Origin: a virus
Reading direction: 5' to 3' (one strand)
Virus record (IMG/VR): IMGVR_UViG_3300038960_000076
Location: 1 to 31,608 of that record
DNA: 31,608 bases
Below the pieces are notes generated by a model. The model was not told the origin of the DNA. It saw only the letters and a program-made list of their open reading frames with translations, and made no database searches. The position numbers were made by a program, and so were the translations under genes. The first letter of the stretch is position 1, and each line of letters begins with the position of its first letter. Shown here piece after piece: positions 1-7,461 of this stretch.

Positions 1-499
1 ATAAAACCTCTGATGCAGAACGACCTTCAACACTTGTTCCTGCTATTCTTAAAAAGTCATCATCAGCTACACCAGATGTAAACTGAGGTACATTAGTGTT
101 ACTAATGCCAAATGTTAGTGACGCTTGTTTACCATCAAGCTGTGTTTGTATATCACTTGATACACCATCAAGTCTTTGAAACTCTGTATTTGATACTGAT
201 CCATCTCCTATTTTAGCAGCATCAATTGCTGTAGGTAAATTACCAGCAGATACGCTAACAACTAAATCAATAGTGCCATCACCATCTTCATACGTTGCAG
301 TGATGTCTGTTTCTGTGTTACTGCTAAACATAGCACCAACAATATCTTGTATAGCTTCTGTACTTGAACCTGCATACGATTTTACATTAGCTGCTGTAAT
401 TTTTTTTGTTTGACCTGCATCAGTGTCTACTATCGCAAATACATCATCATCTGCTGGTGTAGACAATGCTGTCAAATCACTAATCTTGCTATCTGCCAT
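1..499 (-). CDS. Virion/fibre-type protein, C-terminus cut by window edge
   Basis: The frame opens at ATG 499 and is still open at base 1, giving 166 residues. It begins MADSKISDLTALSTPADDD, followed by a DVFAIVDTDAGQTKKIT stretch. I recall this opening from tail-fibre or structural proteins of marine phages, where it is followed by repeated segments. The visible part is rich in Asp, Ser, Thr and Ala and reads as beta-rich; a segment near residues 124-160 (QRLDGVSSDIQTQL, then ASLTFGISNTN) has the look of such a repeat unit. Its start overlaps the stop of the 94-residue gene upstream by 11 bases, so it is the next gene of the leftward morphogenesis operon. The exact function is not visible; a fibre or other surface protein of the virion is the best guess. 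Confidence 0.7.
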   Translation of the reverse strand, partial: MADSKISDLTALSTPADDDVFAIVDTDAGQTKKITAANVKSYAGSSTEAIQDIVGAMFSSNTETDITATYEDGDGTIDLVVSVSAGNLPTAIDAAKIGDGSVSNTEFQRLDGVSSDIQTQLDGKQASLTFGISNTNVPQFTSGVADDDFLRIAGTSVEGRSASEVL

Positions 500-773
500 T
501 TCTTGTTTTCCTTAATTGTTCTTTTGCTTTTTTTGCAATACTTACTACCTGACTTTTACCCATAACTTTTGCTCTTTGCTCCATTACGGTTAATATCTGT
601 ATTTTTCTTGCAAATGGTTTTTTTATATTTTTAACTTTTCTAACTGTAGCCCTAGCATCTGCTGGTGTTGCAAATTTAATTCTTACAGTATCTTTGGGGT
701 TTTCATCAGTGTAAAGTCTACGACTGCTTCCCTTTGGTTTTTTTCCTGTTCCTACTTTGGGGTCTTTTGCCAT
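489..773 (-). CDS. Small basic protein of marine phages, unknown function
   Basis: A 94-residue, strongly basic protein starting MAKDPKVGTGKKPKGSSRR. A middle section, PKDTVRIKFATPADARATV, is followed by a Lys/Arg-rich helical C-terminus. I recall this arrangement (KKPKGS..RRLYTDENPKDTV) from hypothetical proteins of marine phages, with no known role. The ATG at 773 is preceded by an A/G-rich stretch (AAAGAAAG) that can serve as a weak ribosome-binding site. It lies downstream of the capsid genes in a run of small basic proteins, so a head-internal, packaging-related or nucleic-acid-binding role is conceivable but unproven. Confidence 0.65.
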   Translation of the reverse strand: MAKDPKVGTGKKPKGSSRRLYTDENPKDTVRIKFATPADARATVRKVKNIKKPFARKIQILTVMEQRAKVMGKSQVVSIAKKAKEQLRKTRNGR

Positions 774-816
774 TTTCTTTCTTTTTCAAAAAATCTACGA
801 GTTCTTTAAAAGTCAT
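718..816 (-). CDS. Possible 32-residue out-of-frame ORF overlapping the 94-residue gene
   Basis: ATG 816 overlaps the TGA (813-815) of the upstream 46-residue gene as ATGA, and an AAGG lies just upstream. The frame reads MTFKELVDFLKKKENGKR and then a basic tail, ending at TAG 718-720. The first 13 codons lie in an otherwise empty 39-base gap and encode a tidy amphipathic helix, which is why I list it. The rest overlaps the start of the 94-residue gene in another frame. It may be a real translationally coupled micro-gene or chance. Confidence 0.3.
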   Translation of the reverse strand: MTFKELVDFLKKKENGKRPQSRNRKKTKGKQS

Positions 817-953
817 TTACCTTGACCTCTGTACCTTTTAAAGTTTCTACGTTTGTGTTTGTTCTTAGGTCTTGATCTTATGCTTTGTCCAATAGATGTT
901 CTTTTCTTTGGTCCAGCTTCATGTTCTACGTAACTTTTTGCTTTACGTGCCAT
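813..953 (-). CDS. 46-residue highly basic protein, unknown function
   Basis: ATG 953 shares a base with the TAA of the upstream gene (TAATG), and the frame ends at TGA 813-815. The product starts MARKAKSYVEHEAGPKKRTS and ends in an almost purely basic tail (KNKHKRRNFKRYRGQGK). About 40 percent of residues are Lys, Arg or His, as in DNA- or RNA-binding peptides. The translational coupling and the position in the capsid operon support a real gene. I do not recognise a named family. Confidence 0.6.
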   Translation of the reverse strand: MARKAKSYVEHEAGPKKRTSIGQSIRSRPKNKHKRRNFKRYRGQGK

Positions 954-1135
954 TAGTTAGGTATTGGTCTGCCACTAAACACAGTGCCGACTGCTTGTTC
1001 TAGTTTTATATTGTCTCCTGCCTGTATGAGCAAGTACGTACCGTCTTCTAATTTTAAATTATCATTTGGTGTATCAGTACGTCTATCTCTATATCTATCT
1101 TGTCCTCTATGTGAAAATCTTGTTGCAATGGTCAT
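953..1135 (-). CDS. 60-residue small protein in the capsid operon, unknown function
   Basis: The protein begins MTIATRFSHRGQDRYRDRRT, a basic N-terminus rich in Arg, and continues into an acidic/neutral half with a strand-like pattern (DGTYLLIQAGDNIKLEQ). It ends GTVFSGRPIPN. Its ATG at 1133-1135 overlaps the TGA of the upstream beta-rich protein (ATGA), and its own TAA forms TAATG with the next gene, so it is coupled on both sides. It sits three genes after the major capsid protein. No known family is recognised; a minor head component is possible. Confidence 0.6.
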   Translation of the reverse strand: MTIATRFSHRGQDRYRDRRTDTPNDNLKLEDGTYLLIQAGDNIKLEQAVGTVFSGRPIPN

Positions 1136-1431
1136 TGTGTTAATTCAGACACCCTTGCAGTTCCGTCTGTTGATCCCACTCTTAACACAGCTACTTTTGT
1201 AGCAGGTGCAACTCTAAAATATTCTGGTGTAAACGCAGGCACAATTAAACTTGATGACGTTGCAGTAGGTGAAGTTGCGTTCATTTCTACATAAGCATCA
1301 ACAGTTGTAACGATTCTTATTTCTCTTGTTTGTGAATCAAATGCGTTAGAGGTTGCAGCAGACGAACTGCCAACAGCCACTGTTTGAGTTGATCCAACTT
1401 TAAATGTAGTAGGTGCTTTATAATCAGTCAT
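1132..1431 (-). CDS. Beta-rich capsid-associated protein, paralogue of the neighbouring 91-residue gene
   Basis: A 99-residue protein, rich in Ser, Thr, Val and Ala and lacking Cys, predicted all-beta. Its C-terminal two thirds align with the upstream 91-residue gene: REIRIVTTVDAYVEM against RYVRLYATTDCHITI, EYFRVAPATKVAVLR against EYFKVAPGNIISVIR, and VSELTQ against ISELSE. The genes lie two bases apart and directly after the capsid gene and its terminator-like hairpin. That position suits a head-decoration, head-fibre or head-completion protein; this is inference from position. The ATG at 1431 follows the upstream stop closely, and translation is probably coupled. Confidence 0.65.
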   Translation of the reverse strand: MTDYKAPTTFKVGSTQTVAVGSSSAATSNAFDSQTREIRIVTTVDAYVEMNATSPTATSSSLIVPAFTPEYFRVAPATKVAVLRVGSTDGTARVSELTQ

Positions 1432-1433
1432 AA

Positions 1434-1709
1434 TTACTCCGATAGTTCTGAAATAAATAATGAACCATTACCAGAGTTTCTTATTACAGATATAATGTTA
1501 CCTGGTGCTACTTTAAAATATTCAAAATCTTTTGCAGCCAAAGGTGTTGAAGATGCTGTTGCAGTCACAGCAGGTTTGCTAATTGTAATATGACAATCAG
1601 TAGTGGCATATAATCTTACATACCTAACCTGATCTGAAATTGCAGAACTGTTTGCAGCACTAGCTGTGTAGTCTACCTTCTGTACGGTTCCTGTTAATTT
1701 ATAATACAT
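1434..1709 (-). CDS. Beta-rich capsid-associated protein, first of a tandem paralogue pair
   Basis: A 91-residue protein beginning MYYKLTGTVQKVDYTASAAN. It shares with the next gene the blocks RYVRLYATTDCHITI, EYFKVAPGNIISVIR and a final ISELSE. It is the first gene after the major capsid protein and its ATG follows AAGGAACATT, a good ribosome-binding site just beyond the hairpin at 1728-1760. A small beta-sandwich virion protein (decoration or head fibre) is plausible. The closest alternative is a neck or adaptor protein, but its composition is more like surface decoration. No named family is assigned. Confidence 0.65.
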   Translation of the reverse strand: MYYKLTGTVQKVDYTASAANSSAISDQVRYVRLYATTDCHITISKPAVTATASSTPLAAKDFEYFKVAPGNIISVIRNSGNGSLFISELSE

Positions 1710-1727
1710 AATGTTCCTTAGAATGAT

Positions 1728-1760
1728 TCTAAAGAGGGAGCCGAAGCTCCCTCACTTAGA
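1728..1760 (-). terminator. Stable UUCG hairpin after the major capsid gene (partial terminator or RNA stabiliser)
   Basis: Immediately after the capsid stop codon, the minus-strand transcript reads GAGGGAGC, UUCG, GCUCCCUC: a perfect 8-bp GC-rich stem closed by the extra-stable C(UUCG)G tetraloop. A further 5-bp outer stem (TCTAA/TTAGA) flanks it, separated by a small internal loop. The stem is followed by UUUAGA, a short U-run, so termination would be partial. A second small hairpin (TTAGAA-TCA-TTCTAA) follows, right before the next ribosome-binding site. Either partial termination, lowering expression of later genes relative to capsid, or 3'-end protection of the capsid message fits. Confidence 0.75.
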
Positions 1761-2708
1761 TTATTGGTTTACGTCTAAAAGAATGCCGTGTGCGGCTTCG
1801 TTTCTGACTTCAAGTGTGTACTCTGCTAAGAGTTGTTTCTTCTCAGAATCACCAGTTTTTGCTAGATCCTGAACTTGGAAATCTCTTAGGTAAGCAGTTG
1901 CCATCATATCTCTTTGGATAAGGAAAGCATTACTCTCACTTGTTACTGCCATTACTCTGTTTGGTACGACCTGTAGGTCACCGAAATCGGATGAGTAAAC
2001 ATCAATAGCTGCATACTCTACTCTGTTTTCAGCTTGACCAAACCTTGTTGTGTTGGCGTTAAACCCAGATACAGTTTGTTTGATACTCGGTGGTACAACA
2101 AGCATATCCATTTCTCCACCTGACTCATAAACCTCTTTGATAACAGTCTTTAAGATTGTCTCAGTAAGGTCTCTGTCAGTACCAGAGTTGGGTAAGTCTG
2201 TTCCAGAACCAGTAGAAAGTGAACCACCAGTACCTGCATCACCGTTAGTAGCAATCCATGTAGGAATAGATCCTAATGCTCTAGCAGCAGTTGCAGAACC
2301 GACAGCTTGTACTTGACCTTTAATAAGGACAAATTCCATGTCTTTCTTTAATTCTTTCGACTTCTTAGCGACTTGATAGGCCATTTCGTCAGCTCTACCA
2401 GCAGCATCAACAGCACCTTGTGTACCTGACACAGCGATTACTTTGTCAGATATTTGTGTGAAGTTAAATGCTCTAGTCGTTGCAGTCATAGCATCAATAG
2501 TTGCATCGTCACCTTCGATAACTGAGTTAGCAGCAGGTGTTGCAAGTGCATCTAATTGCCATTCGTGCTTTGTTGATTTTGCGGTTGTACGAGGTATCGC
2601 AGATAAAATTGGAGTATCTTCTGGACTAATGTTATAGATTACATCTACCAAGTCCTCTCGAATACCAGTAGTATCATACGTGTCGTACAAGTTAGTTGGT
2701 TGTGCCAT
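1761..2708 (-). CDS. Major capsid protein, SU10/DUF5309 type (HK97 fold)
   Basis: A 315-residue protein beginning MAQPTNLYDTYDTTGIREDL, with the family-typical early block ISPEDTPILSAI (about residues 27-38), a THEWQLDAL-like strand (KHEWQLDAL, about 47-55), and VIEGDDA. The later RNFTQI-like segment (FNFTQISDKVIAVSGTQ), the helix AYQVAKKSKELKKDMEFVLIKG and the C-terminal NRVMAVTSESNAFLIQRD fit the SU10-like major capsid family (DUF5309), which has the HK97 fold and builds the icosahedral shell. The length is normal for the family. It has the strong ribosome-binding site AAGGAGGAG before ATG 2708 and lies directly after the scaffold, as expected. Confidence 0.9.
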   Translation of the reverse strand: MAQPTNLYDTYDTTGIREDLVDVIYNISPEDTPILSAIPRTTAKSTKHEWQLDALATPAANSVIEGDDATIDAMTATTRAFNFTQISDKVIAVSGTQGAVDAAGRADEMAYQVAKKSKELKKDMEFVLIKGQVQAVGSATAARALGSIPTWIATNGDAGTGGSLSTGSGTDLPNSGTDRDLTETILKTVIKEVYESGGEMDMLVVPPSIKQTVSGFNANTTRFGQAENRVEYAAIDVYSSDFGDLQVVPNRVMAVTSESNAFLIQRDMMATAYLRDFQVQDLAKTGDSEKKQLLAEYTLEVRNEAAHGILLDVNQ

Positions 2709-2725
2709 TTGGCTCCTCCTTTAAG

Positions 2726-3718
2726 TTATACGAGACTTCGGAAGATTTTAGCTGCATCAGCAACTTTTCCTGTCTTCTTCAGTCTTGAGAGTTGTTGACG
2801 TTTAGCATCTGCCGCTTGTTGACCTTTAGATTTTGATACACCGCCTTTTACAACTTTTGGAGCATTGACCGCTTTCTTTTTAATTTGTGGTTTAGCTTTT
2901 TGCAAGTTACGATATGACATCGCATCTCTAACTAACATCACGTACCTGTGGTCATAAACAGAATCAATTTCCTGTGCGTTAAAACCTTGAGAGGATAAAT
3001 AATCTCTCATTTGTTTTTGAAATTGAGGACCTTTCTCAGGATGACTCAATTCAGGAACTTTTATATTAAGTTGTTTACGTTGCTCATCTAAGTACTTGTT
3101 AAACTCTTCCATTTGTAATTGTTGAGTTTGTTGCTGCACTTGTTGTAACTGTTCGTTTTTCTTTCGCATTCTATGCTCAAGTCTGGCAGCTTCAACAGGG
3201 TCTTCCTCATAAAGTTTTTCAAAGTCAACCTGTGCGTACTCTTGTTGTAATTGTGCTTGTGCAGCTTGATTTAATTGGTCTAGCTGTGCAAGTTTAGCTT
3301 CTACGTCTTTTTTTGATCTTTCGACAAAATCACTAGATTGTGCTTTTTCAGCAGCTAGTTCTTGTGTCTTTCTTGTGTAATCTGCGTTCCGTTGATACCC
3401 TTGAATTAACTCATCTTGGGTCACCTCATATGCTGTACCATCTATGGTTACAGTGTAAACAGGCTCCTCAGAGTTTTCTTGTATATCTTCCGACTCAGAT
3501 AGTTCGCTTTGTTCCTCTTCTGTTTTCATGTAAGGAACATCGCTTGGATTTACAGTTTCTTCACTAGAAGTTTCTACTTCTGTTTCTTCTGTTTCTTGTT
3601 CTGTAGGTTCAGCTTCTGCTGTCTCTACAGGTGTAACCTCTTCAGATGTCTCTCCAGTCATTAGACCTTTGATTATATTTCCTGCTTCGATTACGTTCGT
3701 TGGTTGGCGATCTGCCAT
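2726..3718 (-). CDS. Scaffolding protein
   Basis: A 330-residue protein with the charge layout of phage scaffolds. The N-terminal 90 residues are extremely acidic (Glu/Thr-rich), followed by a conserved block TIDGTAYEVTQDELIQGYQR (about 91-110) and NADYTRKTQELA. A long Gln/Glu-rich coiled coil covers about 120-220, and the C-terminus is basic and helical (about 275-330). Scaffold C-termini of this kind bind the inside of the capsid shell during procapsid assembly. It lies between the portal region and the capsid gene, the standard place. AAGGAGG precedes ATG 3718. Confidence 0.85.
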   Translation of the reverse strand: MADRQPTNVIEAGNIIKGLMTGETSEEVTPVETAEAEPTEQETEETEVETSSEETVNPSDVPYMKTEEEQSELSESEDIQENSEEPVYTVTIDGTAYEVTQDELIQGYQRNADYTRKTQELAAEKAQSSDFVERSKKDVEAKLAQLDQLNQAAQAQLQQEYAQVDFEKLYEEDPVEAARLEHRMRKKNEQLQQVQQQTQQLQMEEFNKYLDEQRKQLNIKVPELSHPEKGPQFQKQMRDYLSSQGFNAQEIDSVYDHRYVMLVRDAMSYRNLQKAKPQIKKKAVNAPKVVKGGVSKSKGQQAADAKRQQLSRLKKTGKVADAAKIFRSLV

Positions 3719-3738
3719 ACCGACCTCCTTTTAAATGT

Positions 3739-3762
3739 TACACTCCCAGATGGGTTGGTGTA
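3739..3762 (-). other. Imperfect hairpin in the gap before the scaffold gene
   Basis: The 50-base gap between the 90-residue gene and the scaffold holds a TACAC/GTGTA outer stem and a CCC/GGG inner stem around AGAT, with unpaired bases between them. There is no U-run on either strand. It could be a processing site or RNA stabiliser upstream of the scaffold ribosome-binding site, but it is weaker than the hairpin after the capsid gene. Confidence 0.3.
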
Positions 3763-3768
3763 TTCGAT

Positions 3769-4041
3769 TTAAGCCGAATTCTTTTTAAGCTGATTTAATT
3801 GTGTGGCTGCAAGTTTACCAGTCTCCATGACGGTACGTAGATTGTTTTCTACCCTATCAGTAATATGATAGGCTTGCCATAATACTTTACGAGCTTCATC
3901 CTCATTGTGTTTGGTGTTGAGGAGAGCTTGTTGAAACTCATTCCTCAAAGTCTCAAATGACTCCTTTATTAGAGGTTCTTCAAGCAACAGTTTTGCTTTT
4001 TCACCTCTTGATACTTCACTCGTTAGTTTGGTCTTGTCCAT
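3769..4041 (-). CDS. 90-residue helical protein between portal and scaffold
   Basis: Begins MDKTKLTSEVSRGEKAKLLL and is predicted almost entirely alpha-helical, charged and without Cys. The middle (ESFETLRNEFQQALLNTKHN, then EVLWQAYHIT-like DEARKVLWQAYHITDRVEN) gives two amphipathic helices. It overlaps the portal stop by 26 bases and so is probably translated from the same message. Small helical proteins at this position occur in many podovirus-like and siphovirus genomes; an assembly cofactor or a head-internal protein is possible. I do not recognise a family. Confidence 0.65.
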   Translation of the reverse strand: MDKTKLTSEVSRGEKAKLLLEEPLIKESFETLRNEFQQALLNTKHNEDEARKVLWQAYHITDRVENNLRTVMETGKLAATQLNQLKKNSA

Positions 4042-6202
4042 TTACTACACTTTGTATGATTTCTCTTGTTTGGTCAACTTGTTTATCAACAGCTTTTTGC
4101 GCTGTTTCTCTAAGTTTTCCTTGTTGAACTAAATCTTCTTTTGCAAGTATAGCGTCTCTTCTTATTGCAGCTTCGTTAATTTTAGTGCCGTATTGTAGTT
4201 CAAGTTCTTTAATACGTGTCTCAAATTTTAATATCATTTCTTGATAGCTTTTTTCTAGTTCTTTAATTTTTATTTCGCTATCTATTTGTTTACGTAAATT
4301 CTCACCTTGCACCTGCATCTGAGATACTTTTTCAAACTCAGTAGGTTGTGGTGGTTGTGGTGGAGGCATTTGTTGCATACCCACATCTGGATCTGTAAAG
4401 AACAATCCAGTATTTTTTAAACCAGCATTCTCAACTATTTTAGAAAGTGTGTTGTAAATGTTTCTTAAATTTACCATAGGACCAGCAGGTGTACCCTGTA
4501 GCTCCAATGCTTTTAGTTGTGTTTGTAAAATGTTATTAAGTATTGCAAGTTGTTGATCTCTTGATCCTGTGCCTAATCCTACGTTGATTGTAACATTACA
4601 TCTGTTACGCCATTCCATAGGTCTGAATGGTACAAACTTATTTCTAATTTTAATTATTCTTTCTTTATCTTGGTGTTTGACAACAAGTTCAAATATTTTG
4701 TGGAACATATCTTTGACACCTGTCTCTGCAAATATACGTGCTATCAACTCAACTCTCATTTGTGCTTGTGTCAAAATTACATTAACACCAGTAGCTGTTT
4801 TGTTTAGTGAGTCAGCATCCATACCTTGTGAGTATCTTGTGATACCTGTGCGTTGTTCTCTTACAGTGTCAAGGTATTCAAGCAATGGAAAGGCTTGTTG
4901 ATTTATTGTTTGTGTTTGCATTGGCATCATAACCTGACCAGGTGCGCCTTTTGTTCTAACAACGCCACCAGGCCTGTTAGTTAAAAGATCATCAAGGTTT
5001 ACTTGACCATCCATAACTGCAACTCTATTGTTGTTTGTTAGATACATATTATCTAAAATTTGTCTCATTACAGTAGATTTTATTAACTGTAAATCTTCAG
5101 TCATTTCTGAAACTGATCTACCAAAGAATCTGTGTGGAACCATGATAGGTGTTACAGATACAAACGGTATGCTGTCACACAAAACATCATCAAGTATTAC
5201 ATAACCACCAATACCTGCCATTGTTATCTTTCTTAGTTTGGCAATACCATCACCTTCTTCATCTATCTTTGCATAACACTCAAAGACTGTAATCTCATCC
5301 GTTGACCCTTCACCTGCATTACTCTCATAGTCGTAATCAAGATTTCTATAACGTGTAATTTTTTCCTCGTTATATTTATCAGCAGTATCAGTTGGTAACC
5401 TATCAATTATATCTGCGTCAAAACCAGCTTCAATTAATTGTGTTCTAGTTTGAGTTGTTCTATGTGCAACGAAATTTGCATCCTCAATACTCTTAGCTCT
5501 TCTTTCAATTAAAAATTCTTCAGGTGGTATAGTTTCTATTTTTACTTTACCATACTCTTCTGTTCTTGTGATCACTACGTCATGTAAATTAGCGACTGGC
5601 GCAGCGTCTATTTGCTCTATGACTAAAGGATCTTGAGTTTGTTCTTTTAACTTTTCTTTTTGCTCTTCAGCAAACTCATCCATGTATTCAGTATGTTCTT
5701 TTACTTCAACGCCAGGTTCATCAAGTAACATTGTATATTCATCGTCACTTAATTTTTCGTAAGTCTCTTGTTCTTGTTTTGTTGATGTATCCCAATATAT
5801 TTTAGCAATACCGTTTTTTTGTATTAGTGCGTCTTTAAATAAAGTGTATAAAGAAACAAAACCTTCATTGTCTTTGTTGAAAACATAATTTAAATAATCA
5901 GTTGCTTGCTTTGCAACTTCTTCATCCTCTGCTGTTACTGGATCACATCTTACAACATCATCACTAGCTGCAAATGTTCTTAGCAGTGTCGGTAAAATAC
6001 TCTCAACAACATCACTTACGTCAGTTGAAACAACTTGTGATCTACCTTCTTGTTCGTTTCCAAATGGTTCACCAAAATAATATTCAAGTGATTTTTGTCT
6101 TTGCGTTGTTATATCCGAACCAATGTAACCAAGTGATGCGTAAATTTCTGACTGCAATACCGCAGCTACTTCTGGTTCTGTTAAAGGTTTTCCTTTTGCC
6201 AT
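4016..6202 (-). CDS. Portal protein, P22-like
   Basis: The 728-residue length nearly equals that of the P22 portal, far longer than HK97-type portals. The N-terminus carries ITTQRQKSLEYYFGEPFGNE (about 30-49) followed by GRSQVVSTDVSDVVESILP, the usual start of the P22-like portal core. Further on come PFVSVTPIMVPHRFFGRSVS (a clip/stem region), QILDNMYLTNNNRVAVMDGQ and GITRYSQGMDADSLNKTATG (about 470). The C-terminal quarter is a Gln/Glu-rich coiled coil, like the P22 barrel. The protein forms the dodecameric ring for DNA packaging and ejection. ATG 6202 overlaps the terminase stop (TAATG). Confidence 0.93.
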   Translation of the reverse strand: MAKGKPLTEPEVAAVLQSEIYASLGYIGSDITTQRQKSLEYYFGEPFGNEQEGRSQVVSTDVSDVVESILPTLLRTFAASDDVVRCDPVTAEDEEVAKQATDYLNYVFNKDNEGFVSLYTLFKDALIQKNGIAKIYWDTSTKQEQETYEKLSDDEYTMLLDEPGVEVKEHTEYMDEFAEEQKEKLKEQTQDPLVIEQIDAAPVANLHDVVITRTEEYGKVKIETIPPEEFLIERRAKSIEDANFVAHRTTQTRTQLIEAGFDADIIDRLPTDTADKYNEEKITRYRNLDYDYESNAGEGSTDEITVFECYAKIDEEGDGIAKLRKITMAGIGGYVILDDVLCDSIPFVSVTPIMVPHRFFGRSVSEMTEDLQLIKSTVMRQILDNMYLTNNNRVAVMDGQVNLDDLLTNRPGGVVRTKGAPGQVMMPMQTQTINQQAFPLLEYLDTVREQRTGITRYSQGMDADSLNKTATGVNVILTQAQMRVELIARIFAETGVKDMFHKIFELVVKHQDKERIIKIRNKFVPFRPMEWRNRCNVTINVGLGTGSRDQQLAILNNILQTQLKALELQGTPAGPMVNLRNIYNTLSKIVENAGLKNTGLFFTDPDVGMQQMPPPQPPQPTEFEKVSQMQVQGENLRKQIDSEIKIKELEKSYQEMILKFETRIKELELQYGTKINEAAIRRDAILAKEDLVQQGKLRETAQKAVDKQVDQTREIIQSVVNGQDQTNE

Positions 6203-7461
6203 TATACTATATACCTTGTATCAATATTTATTTCTGTTGTCCACTGACTTGCCGTACCAGGATCTATCGCACATCCATATCGGAATGCGTCAGCTCCGTG
6301 TGAAGACCAATCATGTAACGGTTTATTTTTAAATGTTTGCATCCTGTCATCAAATTCTTTACGGTATTGGCGCAAACATTCAATACCTGCTTTACATTTA
6401 TTTCTATCAAACCAACAATCATCAAGTGTATTTCTTACAGACTCGATACCATGTTGGACTTCTAGTTTAGGACAAATATCAAAATTAATTCCAAGTTCTC
6501 TTGCAACTTCTAATCTTGATTTACCTGTTCCAAGTTCACGTGCCACAATATCATGTGGTGCTACGTGTCTTCCATAATTATACGCTTTATCTTCTAAAAC
6601 ATTTGCGTAGTGTGCAAGTGCTTCACCAGATGTTTCGTAATAATCTATCAAATGTATTTCGTTACCGACTCTCTGAGCAAACCATATAGCGGTTGAATCA
6701 CCGATACCTAAATCCCACCAAGTTTCTACATCGCTATTTTTATCGTATTCAACATCCGTTATACGGTTTTCTTTCTCAGCTTTCTGTATCTGCTTACCGT
6801 AATAAGATCCAGATACAGCAGCTTGGAAACTACATTCAAACTCTTGTTCGTATTGATCTTCAGGCATTGTAAGTTTTGCTTCATCCAACTCATCGTCTGG
6901 TATAACTTGAGTTTCCGAAGCTCTGTACAATACCGCTTTCCAATCTCCGCCTCTTCTTCTCGCTAAATCGTAAACATCCCAGAACTGATTGTGGCCCATA
7001 GGTGTTCCTATAAATATTACATAACCTAGTTTATCTGCAATTGCTGGTCTTACAATCTCTGTCCATGTACGAGGTGACATGAGAGCAAATTCATCAAGAC
7101 ACACTCCATCAAAGCCAAGGCCTCGAAGTGAGTCTGGGTTATCTGCGCCAAAGATCTGTATTCTAGAACCATTCCAAAGATCAATCTTTAGTTCAGTTTC
7201 ATGTTTGCTACCACCGAGTCTCATTAAAGGCTCTGTGTATTCTTTTAAATAGTCGTAAGCGACTGCCTTACCTTGTCTGTAAGTCGGTGCTATGTATGCA
7301 AGCCGTGCATTTGGTTTTTCACAAGCTGTGATAATCAAATGATTAACGGCAAAAACTGTTTTACCGAACCTACGGTGACAACAAATAACATTAAATCTTT
7401 TTAGACTGTTATGTAATTCTTGTTGCAATGGCCGTGGTTCATACGGTATTTCAATATCCAT
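6202..7461 (-). CDS. terL: Terminase large subunit (packaging ATPase and nuclease)
   Basis: A 419-residue protein with a complete set of motifs. Walker A is CCHRRFGKT (27-35), Walker B is VCLDE (120-124) and the coupling motif is IGTPMG (151-156). The nuclease half has WWDLGIGDSTAIW with Asp250, the PHD motif at 302-304, and the final metal-binding HGADAFRYG with Asp391. The protein pumps DNA through the portal and cuts it at head filling. It is directly upstream of the portal and downstream of the small subunit and transglycosylase, and its stop overlaps the portal ATG. Length and motif spacing are typical, so it appears intact. Confidence 0.95.
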   Translation of the reverse strand: MDIEIPYEPRPLQQELHNSLKRFNVICCHRRFGKTVFAVNHLIITACEKPNARLAYIAPTYRQGKAVAYDYLKEYTEPLMRLGGSKHETELKIDLWNGSRIQIFGADNPDSLRGLGFDGVCLDEFALMSPRTWTEIVRPAIADKLGYVIFIGTPMGHNQFWDVYDLARRRGGDWKAVLYRASETQVIPDDELDEAKLTMPEDQYEQEFECSFQAAVSGSYYGKQIQKAEKENRITDVEYDKNSDVETWWDLGIGDSTAIWFAQRVGNEIHLIDYYETSGEALAHYANVLEDKAYNYGRHVAPHDIVARELGTGKSRLEVARELGINFDICPKLEVQHGIESVRNTLDDCWFDRNKCKAGIECLRQYRKEFDDRMQTFKNKPLHDWSSHGADAFRYGCAIDPGTASQWTTEINIDTRYIV

